NCBI GenBank assembly: GCA_963576565.1
Contig: OY755048.1
Coordinates: 2,362,501 to 2,426,500 of the forward strand
Reading direction: 5' to 3'
DNA from: Aspidapion aeneum
Taxonomy: Eukaryota; Arthropoda; Insecta; Coleoptera; Brentidae
Length of the DNA stretch: 64,000 nucleotides
A program made the translations under genes and the position numbers. The notes under the pieces are model-generated. The model was not told the origin of the DNA. It searched no databases and saw only the letters and a program-made list of their open reading frames with translations. Positions within the stretch are counted from its first letter, which is position 1. Every line of letters starts with the position of its first letter. This document shows, piece after piece, positions 36,801 through 48,800 of this stretch.

Positions 36801-39800
36801 TAAAAAGTCTGTATTCATCCCGCCAGAATACACACATCCTATGCTAATAAACAAGAAATCAGCTAAAAAAAGATGTGTGTATCCAAAAAACGTGTATGGC
36901 TTCGCCCGTTTATCGGCCAATATTCCAAATAGTTATTAATTTCAATAGCAAAAATTGCATTGCACAAAAGTGCACAGCGAAAGCCGATCGACGTGGAGTC
37001 GAGGGAATAAAAGCGCGCGATACGAGTGCAATAATTCATTCATTCATAAACCTCGCCCGGTATTGGGATTCTCATCCAAGCTCTTCTGAAAACGGCAGCG
37101 GCCATTATTAAGTCCCTGACTGTACAGGTGACGAGTCGTTAAATACCGAGATGAATTCCATCAAAGGAGCATGCGCCAAAATTAACGTCAAAATGTCTAA
37201 TTTAAATTATTGGCGCGAATACCGTCATTGGCGCGAGATCGAAGAGCTGAACGTATAATAAAAAATTCAAGGTATAAAATAATGGTCAATTCTAATTTTT
37301 AAGTATGATTTTATGTAGGTACCGGGTGGTTTTTTATAACCGGAGCACTCAGCAACTTTATCATTGAAAATAAATTGAGATTTTTTTGGTTAATTATGAC
37401 AACTTTAAAAGCCAACATAATTTTTTTCTATCTGTCACCATGTACACGGTGTCCCAAATTCGATGTTTTTGGGGGGTTTCGGGTATTTCTAGAGGGGTTA
37501 AAAGAAACTGATCCCCCTTTGTGACACTCAAATTTCAAAAGAAGCTTAAAGGTGAAAATCGCATTTTGATATAGCAAGCCGTTTGTAAACGACGGCGTGT
37601 TTTTAAAAAGTCTGCATTTTGGGAAGGGGTCTATAACTTGTTTATTTATTAATATTTTTTATTTCTGTGAAAAAATTCTTAAGACACTTTTTTAAGAGGA
37701 ATTCAACTGTTAAATTAAATTTTATTTGTCACGTTTAGTTTTTTTATTTCTTTATATTTTTGTATTTTTTATATTTTTACCACATATTTTAGTTTGCTTA
37801 ATGGGTTCGGTTCGGTGTAATATTATAAAAATAAAAAAGTAATAAAGAGGTGATTAAAAAAGAAAAATAAAGAAAACAATAAAAAAATAAAATATTGAGT
37901 GTGATACATCATTTTAAAGGAAATTTTAAGCTGATTTTAAAAATCGAATAAAAAAAGAGTTATTCTGTAAGAAAAATAACAACTTTATGCAATATCTTAA
38001 AAACCAAAAGAGATAAATAAAAACCGTTTACATCTGTCAATTCTTCAAGAAAATATCTATAAGAAAGCTATTTACACAAAAACAAAATTTTCATAAACAA
38101 AAAAGTTATAGACCCCCTCCCAAAATGCAGACAAAAACACTCCGTAGCTTAAAAACGGCTTGCTATATCTAAATGTGGTTTTCAACTTTAGGCTTCTCTT
38201 GAAATTTGCGCGTCGCAAAGGGGTGTTAGTTTTTTTTCTATCTCCCCTAGAAATACCCGACACCACAAAAAAACAACGAATTTGGGACACCCTGTACAGG
38301 GTGTGACAATGAAGTCGATTTTTTGAGAGGGAACACCCTGTATATTTTTGCATTTTAAGATTCGTCTTTTCTTTCTGATTTCAAAAATATACAATATCTA
38401 TGTGCTGCGATTAATATTTTTTGAGGCATATGCAGTATTTCTTCTATATGATCTTATGCCTTTCACGTTTATTTTGTTTTGCCATGGGTGTATTGACTCT
38501 CAACTCCAATATTTCTTCAAGTATTTCTTGATTGTGTTTGTATTTCAAATGATCACACAGATCCAAGTTTTTTGGGAAGGAGCATTTACATTCTAGGCCT
38601 CTAAACATAAAAACACTTTCTGCATAGGAATACCTTTGTTTTTGTATGCCATGTTTACTTTGACAGTGTTTATTCAAATTAAATTGGGCACTAAATAATT
38701 TGTCACACAACTTGCACGTCACCGGCATTTTCACAGCACAAAAACGACGAATTTTCATCAAAAAGAACTGGAAATTATTAAAGTTTTGCTGTATAAAACC
38801 ATACTGAAATATCTCTCAGTTGATTGGTTGGCAGAAGTGACAGATCAACGCTTGCGCACGTCTTGGAATTCATCTTGGTATTTAACGACTCGTTACAGGT
38901 GTATTATTTGGGTAATATTCTTTAAACATACAAAAGGTAACATTACTAATAGAAACAAAATTTCGCACTGTTCTTACCGTCAATAATTTCTAAATCACTC
39001 ATAGAAAGTACTATTTTTATAATAGCCCACAAAACTGCTTAAAAACTTGTTTAAATTTACCTAAATAAATAAGCATAACAAACGTAAATATCCAAGAAAT
39101 TTTTTGAGGTGTACTAAATAAATTTTCGGGTTCTTTAATCAACCTCCATCAAACGTAGAAATTACGTCTCTACGTATATATCTGCACTATCCTACTACCG
39201 ACACCCCTCAATAGATGGCATGACTGCTGTAGTAGTTTCTCACACTGAATTTGAATTTCACGTTCCACGAAATAATGAAGGTGCAAATAAGGCCATTAGG
39301 CATTATTCTTTGGATAAGTGTGTACCTAATATTATGATTTTTTGGTCGATTAATAAAGACGTACCTATCAAGGTTGCTAAAATATCGGACTTCCCTGCCA
39401 AGTTCATAAAACCGAACCGGACCAGGTGGCAACCCTGAGATTACCACTTGTGTTCGGCACATTAAAGTAATATCTCACGTATATCTACATTGTACCTCAA
39501 GAATATTTTATTGTACTTTAAGTACTTTGAATGTACTTCAAGTACTTTGAATGTACTTGAAGTACTTTGAATGTACTTGAAGTACTTTGAATGTACTTGA
39601 AGTACTTTGAATGTACTTGAAGTACTTTGAATGTACTTGAAGTACTTTGAATGTACTTGAAGTACTTTGAATGTACTTAAAGTACTTTGAATGTACTTGA
39701 AGTACTTTGAATGTACTTGAAGTACTTTGAATGTACTTGAAGTACTTTGAATGTACTTGAAGTACTTTGAATGTACTTGAAGTACTTTGAAAGTACTTGA

Positions 39801-42114
39801 AGTACTTTGAATGTACTTGAAGTACTTTGAATGTACTTGAAGTACTTTGAATGTACTTTAAGTACTTTGAATGTACTTGAAGTACTTTGAATGTACTGGA
39901 AGTACTTTGAATGTACTTGAAGTACTTTGAATGTACTTGAAGTACTTATAATGTACTTGAAGTACTTTACTTGACAAAATCAAGTACATTTCCAAGAACA
40001 GTGTTAAAAGTACCAAGTACAATTACCGGATTGTAGATGTACTTCAAGTACAGTACTTGAAGTACTTGAAGTACAATTTCAAGTACTATACTTGCAGTAC
40101 CTGACAGCTCTGTCCTAGAAGTACCTAAACCCACTTAAAAATGCCCAGTTTGAATTACCTTGTACATACCTGTTTCCAATAATTTTGCAACAGCAAACAA
40201 AGATGGTTCTCTATTAGCAAAGGCCAATTCCATAGCTTCTTGGGAAAGCTTGCATAGAGCATTTATTAGATGATGCAGGGAAACATCATCTAAATACTGG
40301 CTTGATTCAAATAGTCTACTTAACATTTGAGACAGCACTGGTAAATCTGCCATGACAGAGGTGGTTATTACGGCATTATTCTCTACCGTAGCTCTTCCAG
40401 CTTTCAAGCTGCCGCCTGTTGAAGGTTTGAGGCCCAAGATCCAGACCAAATGCTGTAAAGTGGTCAACACCAAGTGCCAAGCACTTCCCAAGATGGTACC
40501 ATGGCAATGAGCCAAACTCAACAAAGCACGCATCGACTGTAAGTTTTTAGACGTTAACATAACAGGCCCTTGTTGAGTACCAGCGGGAACAGCAGTGGTC
40601 GGTAGTGGAGTCCCAACAGCTACCACCTGTTGTCTAAAGTCGTTATCTCCGTAATGCATCAAGATATTCTGTACTTCTCCCATGGGACTGTGTCTTGTTG
40701 GATTTGTGTTCGAAGATGATACTTGGTTGAGCACAGTTAGAGCATAGTGTGGAGGTAAAGAAGATTTACAAATTGCTGTTATAAACGCATCCCTTGGGGT
40801 TGTCAGTTCCAATATGCCACACAGACAAGTATACATCTGCATTGATTTAAGAATATTTTCTGTTACTGCCTCATCTGTACTAGCCTCAACCAAAGGAGTT
40901 AGAGCTGCCAACAAGCCACACCAACTGGAGTTGATCAATTGAAGTTTTGTTACTTGTTTTGTATCACTATCTTTTTTTAATTCTACATCTGTTTTTTCAT
41001 CAGGTTGTTTTTGCGGATTTATTATTATTTGCAGAGATCTAACGATTTCTATAAGACAAGCATAAGCAACAGATACACCATATCCGTCAGGTACCACAGG
41101 TGGTTCCACCTTGTCCAACATATCCATACTAAAAGCACAGAGATCATATCAATACAAAATTCTTCTTTCATTAAACTCTAACCTAACGGATGAGGCAATG
41201 AAAAACCGGACAAAATGTTTTTCAGTATAACTTTTTTTACATTTTTCGACTTATTCCAACTTTTTCGACTTTTTTCAATATTTTTTTCTTATTCGACTTT
41301 CTTCAACTTTTTGGACTTTTTCCAACTACTTCGACATTTTTTTAACTTTGATTTTCTCATCATACGTTTTTATAAGCAATTGATTTTTTTGCTGTCCAAG
41401 CCACCTATAATAAAACGGTAAAAGTGCCAAAAAACTTAAATAACATTTTTTTAGCATTAAAATACAAATAAATATGGAGATGTGATACATCGTTAAAATC
41501 AGAAAAAAAAGTTCTTTTAAAAAATAGAATAAAAAATATAGGTCTGTATCTAAAATACTCTGCCAATTTATGGGCACTTAAGCTCACACTAGATACTATA
41601 TTTATAGTGTACGTGTGAGCTAATATAACTAAAAACTGAAATATATTTTATTCAACTCTAGACTCAATTGCCTGTCGTTTGATACTACACAAGCCATGTT
41701 ATTACTTAAACTCAAATTTGTGAAATCTTCCCCCACTTTAAAAAAAAAACTAAAATGTATTTTGTTTACCTCCAGACTCAATTACCTTTCGTTTGATATC
41801 ACACACGCCATATTTTCACATAAATTCTAATTTTTGAAATTTACCCCCACCCTTTTTTTTGTTAAATAAACTAAAATGTATTTTGTTTAACTCCAGACTC
41901 AATTACCTTTCGTTTGATATCACACACGCCATATTTTTACATAAACTTAATTTTTGAAATCTACCCCCACCCTTTTATTTGGTTTGTGTTTGGTGGATTT
42001 TGTTTATTTTTAAATGGGACCATCTCGAGCCAAAACCCAGCTTAGGTACCAAATTTCATTAAAATCGGGCTAGCGGTTTTTGAGTTATGCGCGTTGGTCG
42101 TTACAGACAGACAT

Positions 42115-42178
<64 letters not shown>

Positions 42179-42783
42179 CACAACAAAAAAGTTTCAAAAT
42201 CATCTGAAACGCAAAGATATATAAAATACTCTGCCAATATATGGGCCCCTAAGCTCACACTAGGTACTATAGTTATAGTGTACGTGTGAGCTAATATAAC
42301 TAAAAACTGAAATATATTTTATTCAACTCCAGACTAAATTACCTTTTGTTTGATACCACACAAGCCATGTTTAGACATAAACTCAAATTTTTGAAATATA
42401 CCCCCACCCTTAAAAAAACAAAAACTAAAATGTATTTTGTTAAACTCCGGACTCAATTACCTTTCGTTTGATATCACACACGCCATTTTTTCACTTAAAC
42501 TCTAATTTTTGAAATATACCCCCACCCTTTTTTTTTAATAAATTAAAAAGTATTTTGTTGAACTCGAGACTCAATTACCTTTCGTTTGATGTCACACACG
42601 CCATATTTTTCCATAAACTCTAATTTTTGAAATCAACCCCCACCCTTTTATTTGGTTTGTGCTCGGTGGATTTTGTTCATTTTTAAATGGGACCATCTCG
42701 GCCCAAAACCCAGCCTAGGTACCAAATTTCATTAAAATCGGCCAAGCGGTTTTTGAGTTATGCGCGTTGGTCGTTACAGACAT

Positions 42784-42826
<43 letters not shown>

Positions 42827-45800
42827 TACAGACAGACAGACAGACAGACAGACGGCGCAACAAAAAAGTTTCAAAATCATCTGAAACGCAAAGATATATA
42901 AAAAATTTTGAAATCGGAGCAACTTTTTTTTTCTCGAAAAAATTAGGATCACCAAAGCTCACACTACTATAGTATAGTATATGTGTGAGCTAAACTACTA
43001 TAGTATAGTATATGTGTGAGCTAAAATTTTGAAATCGGAGCAACTTTTTTTTTCTCGAAAAAATTAGGATCACTATAGCTCACACTACTATAGTATAGTA
43101 TATGTGTGAGCTAAAAAGTAAGTTAATAGTGATATCTCGAAAAGTAGTCGTAGTAAATTTTTTTAGAAAATACCTAGTTGAAGAACGTAAAAAATGTAAA
43201 AAAAAATCCTTTACGATTTTTTTGTAAAAACTATACTTTTTGAGACATTTAATAAAATAGATTTCAGCAATTTTTCGAAAAACCCCCGTAGCTTGGGATA
43301 TAATAGTTTTTTTAGCTCACACATATACTATACTATAGTAGTGTAAGCTATGGTGATCCTAATTTTTGCGAGAAAAAAAAAGTTGCTCCGATTTCAATTA
43401 GCTCACACATATACTATACTATAGTAGTGTGAGCTATGGTGATCCTAATTTTTTCGAGAAAAAAAAAGTTGCTCCGATTTCAAAATTTTTTATATATCTT
43501 TGCGTTTCAGATGATTTTGAAACTTTTTTGTTGCGCCGTCTGTCTGTCTGTCTGTCGGTCTGTCTGTCTGTCTGTCTGTATGTCTGTAACGACCAACGCG
43601 CATAACTCAAAAACCGCTTGGCCGATTTTAATGAAATTTGGTACCTAGGCTGGGTCTTGGGTTGAGATGGTCCCATTTAAAAATGAACAAAATTCACCGA
43701 ACAGAAACCAAATAAAAGGGTGGGGGTAGATTTCAAAAATTAGAGTTTATGTGAAAATATGGCGTGTGTGATATCAAACGAAAGGTAATTGAGTCTGCAG
43801 TTAAACAAAATACATTTTAACTTATTTAAAAAAAAAGGGTGGGGGTATATTTTAAAAATTAGAGTTTAAGTGAAAATATGGCGTGTGTGATATCAAACGA
43901 AAGGTAATTGAGTCCGGAGTTTAATAAAATACATTTTAGTTTTTTGTTTTTTTTAAGGGTGGGGGTAGATTTCAAAAATTTGAGTTTAAGTCAAAACATG
44001 GCTTGTGTGGTATCAAACAAAAGGTAATTTAGTCTGGAGTTAAATAAAATATATTTCAGTTTTTAGTTATATTAGCTCACACGTACACTATAACTATAGT
44101 ACCTAGTGTGAGCTTAGGGGCCCATATATTGGCAGAGTATTTTTATATATCTTTGCGTTTCAGATGATTTTGAAACTTTTTTTGTTGCGCCGTCTGTCTG
44201 TCTGTCTGTAATGACCAACGCACATAACTCAAAAACCGCTTGGCCGATTTTAATGAAATTTGGTACCTAGGCTGGGTCTTGGGTCGAGATGGTCCCATTT
44301 AAAAATGAACAAAATCCACCGAACACAAACCAAATAAAAGGGTGGGGGTAGATTTCAAAAATTAGAGTTTATGTGAAAATATGGCGTGTGTGATATCAAA
44401 CGAAAGGTAATTGAGTCTGGAGTTAAACAAAATATATTTTAATTAATTAAAAAAAAAGGGTGGGGGTATATTTCAAAAATTAGAGTTTAAGTGAAAATAT
44501 GGCGTGTGTGATATCAAACGAAAGGTAATTGAGTCCGGAGTTTAATAAAATACATTATAGTTTTTTTTAAGGGTGGGGGTAGATTTCAAAAATTTGAGTT
44601 TAAGTCAAAACATGGTTTGTGTGGTATCAAACAAAAGGTAATTTGGTCTGGAGTTGAATAAAATATATTTCAGTTTTTAGTGTGAGCTTAGGGGCCCATA
44701 TATTGGCAGAGTATTTTTTTTCCGCCATTTTAAATTCCAAGATAGCAGACAGAATCAAATATGACCCTTCAAAGAGGGTCGTTTATTCTTATGTTCAGGA
44801 AACACAATGAGATGAGCCATTAAAATCGATTCCGTTTTATCAATTATATGACCGCATTCTCAATTTTTTCTGTATTCATTTCCTCATAAACTGATTTTTA
44901 CTTAACCGATTTTAATGAAAAGTCTCATGGTAAAGAGAAATTTATCTAATGATCACAATGAAAATTTGCTGTCTTCTTAAAATCCAAGATAGCCGAAAAC
45001 GAGGTACGAACAGAGAAAATACAGATCAGTTATTAGCTCACACTACTACTATAAGTAGTGTGAGCTATAGTGATCCTAATTTTTTCGAGAAAAAAAAAGT
45101 TGCTCCGATTTCAAAAATTTTTATATATCTTTGCGTTTCAGATGATTTTGAAACTTTTTTGTTTTGCTGTCTGTCTGTCTGTCTGTATGTCTGTCTGTCT
45201 GTCTGTAACGACCAACCCGCATAACTCAAAAACCGCTTGTCCGATTTTAATGAAATTTGGTACCTAAGTTGGATCTTGGGCCGTGATAGTTCCATTTAAA
45301 AATGAACAAAATCCACCGAACGCAAGCCAAATAAAAGGGTGGGGGTAGATTCCAAAAATTAGAGTTTATGTGAAAATATGGCGTGTGTGATATCAAACGA
45401 AAGGTAATTAAGTCTGGAGTTAAAAAAAATGAATTTTAGTTTATTTTTAAAAAAAGGGTGGGGGTAGATGTCAAAAATTAGAGTTTAAGTGAAAATATGG
45501 CGTGTGTGATATCAAACGAAAGGTAATTGAGTCTGGAGTTAAACAAAATACATTTTAGTTTTTTTTAAAGGGTGGGGGTAGATTAAAAAAATTTGAGTTT
45601 AAGTCAAAACATGGCTTGTGTGGTATCAAACGAAAGGTAATTGAGTCTGGAGTTGAATAAAATATATTTCAGTTTTTGATTATATTAGCTCACACTATAA
45701 CTATAGTACCTAGTGTGAGCTTAGGTGCCCATAGATTGGCAGAGTATTTTTTCGATGGTACAAATCATAGAAGTAGGTTTAGTGGCTTTTTGTTTCAACC

Positions 45801-48800
45801 ATTGTCTTACAGACTATTCGATTGCTCTGTCAATTCTTTCCGCATGCATTTGCTTATAAATTTGTTTTACTGAACCGATTTCAATTTTTAAAAATCAAAT
45901 CATTCAAATTTGTATTTCATTAAAATCGGTTCAGTAAGTAAGTAAATTAATACAGAAATGCAAGAGTCTAAAATTCAAATATTCGTTACAACAAACACTA
46001 ACATCTTGAGAACTACTGAAGCGATTTTAATGATTGATACCTTGTTGTGCGTGAAGAGCCTAGGTCATTTACATACATTTTAAAAAGGACCGAAAAATGT
46101 CTCCCCACGCAAGAAAAAGCAATCCTTTATGGGGGGTCAAATTCGATTTAGTTCCCCATCTTTGATTTCCATTTGGCAGCAAGATTATTTATTATTCTTA
46201 AAGAGCAGTCCATTCCCACCACAATGTTTTTTATTTCATTAAAATCGATTCAGTAAAAATTAATTTATGGGGAAATGCAGACCAAATTGAGAAGGCAATC
46301 GTATAATTAGTGAAACAACGGTTGATAAAAGGAACCATTTTTCGAGAACCACTAAACCGATTTTAATTGTTCATACCTTCATTCTGCGTTGTAGAAATAT
46401 AGCTTTTTACAAATTTAAAAAACGTTCTAAAAAAGTTTCGGAACATAAGATTAAACGAGCTCATTTGAAGGATCAAGTTTAATTCTTGCAACCATCTTGG
46501 CAAAAGCCTAAAATATTATCTGTGCCGTTGTTTCATTAAAATCGATGGTACAGTTAAAAAGTTATAATAAAAAAAAATTGTCCGGAGGCCATTGGCCCAC
46601 TCGGTATTCTTCTTTTTGTTCTCCAGCATCTCATCAATACAGAAATTGTCTGAAAAAGAAAACAACCAAAAGAAAAGTATTTAAAAAACGTACTAGGTAG
46701 ATTTTGTTTGACCAGTTGGAAGAGTGATTACAATTGGTAACCAAACTCCTCTTAAAAGAAATCCTGGCTGTGGAGAGACTCCTGGGCCTGTGGTTAAACC
46801 TCCCAAAACAATTGGTTGCTGAGGTTGTGTTAAAGGCACTAAAAGCAAAAATATTACCTAATTATCATGGCAAAAATTTATAAAACCAATACAAAATTTG
46901 TCAAAATAAAGTTTGTGATCATGGTTATTAATAATTAATATTATTATTATATTAATAATTACAGAGGAATTTCAGTAACCAGTACTCTAAGTAGATTGTA
47001 CGGTAGGATTCTTAGAGATCTAATAGAGAATGATTTTCATGAACAAGAAGAAGAGCAAAGTGGGTTTCGTGCAGGCAGATCTTGTAGTGATAATGTTTTT
47101 TGTCTTAAACAAGTAATTGAGAAAAGGAGCGCCAGAAATATAGAGACTTATGTTACCTTTGTGGACTTACAAAAAGCATATGATACCGTTCCAGTAGAAA
47201 AAATATGGACAGTGTTAGAGCAAACTAATATCAATCATACATACATAAAAGTGATAAAAGAACTATACAAAGGGTCAAAATCTAAAATTAAAATTGGAAA
47301 TCGACTTTCAAAAGAATTCCTGGTAACAAAAGGCTTAAGACAGGGGTGTTGTATCACTCCAACTCTTTTTAAAAAATATATCGCAGTAGCTCTAAAAAAC
47401 TGGAAACGTAAAGTGCACGGCATGGGAATACAACTTAACGACCGATTTACCATATACACACTAGTTTGCTGACGACCAAGTAATTGTAGCTAATAATAAA
47501 GAAGACATGAAGTATATGATGAGAAAATTAACGGAAGAATATCAAAAGTGGGGATTAACAGTGAACGTGGACAAGACACAGTACTTATGTATTGGAAACG
47601 AATCCAGTCAGTTAGAACTAGACAATGGACAAACAATATCTCCATGCAATGAGTATGTATACTTGGGTGTCACATTTGATAAGATAGGAACAGACTGTAA
47701 AGAACTGGAAAAAAGAATAGTAAAAGCAGAAAAGGTTATTGGATGTCTTAACAGTATTTTATGGAGCAGAGAGATAAAAAAAGAGTGTAAAATATAAAAT
47801 ATTGAAGCAATGGTGAAAAGCACGCTGTTGTATGGAATAGAGACTTGTTGCGTAACAGAAAAACACAAAACAAAAATGGAAAGTGTCGAAATGGATGCAA
47901 TAAGAAGATCAATGAGAATATCTAGAATAAATCACATAAGAAATGAGATCATAAAAGAAAGAATGGGAATCGAGGTAAGCATAACGGATGACATCACTAA
48001 AAGGCAACTGATATGGTACGGCCATGTACAACGGATGAACGACGAAAGATTACCAAAGCAGGTCCTAGAATGGCAACCAATAGGGCGCAGAAAAAGAGGG
48101 CGTCCTAAACTAGAATGGCAACAGTCAATCCAGAGATCAATGAGTCAAAAAAATCCGACAGATAATGATTGTCAGGATCGAAGGAGGTGGAGAATAGGCG
48201 TCGGACAACGTAGAACAACGTTCTAAACCGACATAGTAGTAGTATCATGGTTATGGCTATTCTGAGACGGCGCAGTAGCGACCTGTCACGTCGTTATGTT
48301 TAATAACCATAAAGGACGTGGTTATTTACGGATGTCTAGAGTTAATTTTAGATGAATTGTTATGGTTATTTTAAATTGACATTTCAACCCACCAAAACTG
48401 GAATACTGTTGCAAATTGATATGTTGGTGATATTTTTTTAAATCATTTGTATTTATTTTTATAAATGTTTTGACAGGTTTAAAATAATTTTTCTTGGGAA
48501 ATGATTTTCTTAGTATTAGAAAAAAACAACAAAAATGTAAGAGATAAAAATCAAAAACAAAAGAACCATTTTTTATAAGCTTTCCAAAGAGGTGCCACAA
48601 GTGGGGTATTGCCATTTAAGATTTGGAGGTAAGTGGGGGTGGCGCCTAAGAGGTGGGTCGGGGTGGTTTGAAAAATACGTCATTTTTATTCCCCCTTGAT
48701 TTTATAGAAACGGTATTTTTTGCTCTCTTTTTTGGTTTAAAAACTTTAGCTATTGACCTTTCAACCTGTATATTAATTTGATAGAAATAACATATCAATT

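Noticed and set aside
40135..40169. Reading through the exon 7 donor to the stop at 40135
   Set aside because: The CAG|GTATGT at 40169 keeps phase with exon 8 and rebuilds the conserved LLETG-LVN junction; the extra residues do not fit the family.
42080..42289. ORFs rich in QTDRQTDR or SVCLSVCL in many places
   Set aside because: They are translations of the (CAGA)n/(TCTG)n core of the HINE elements, open in several frames, without conservation beyond the repeat.
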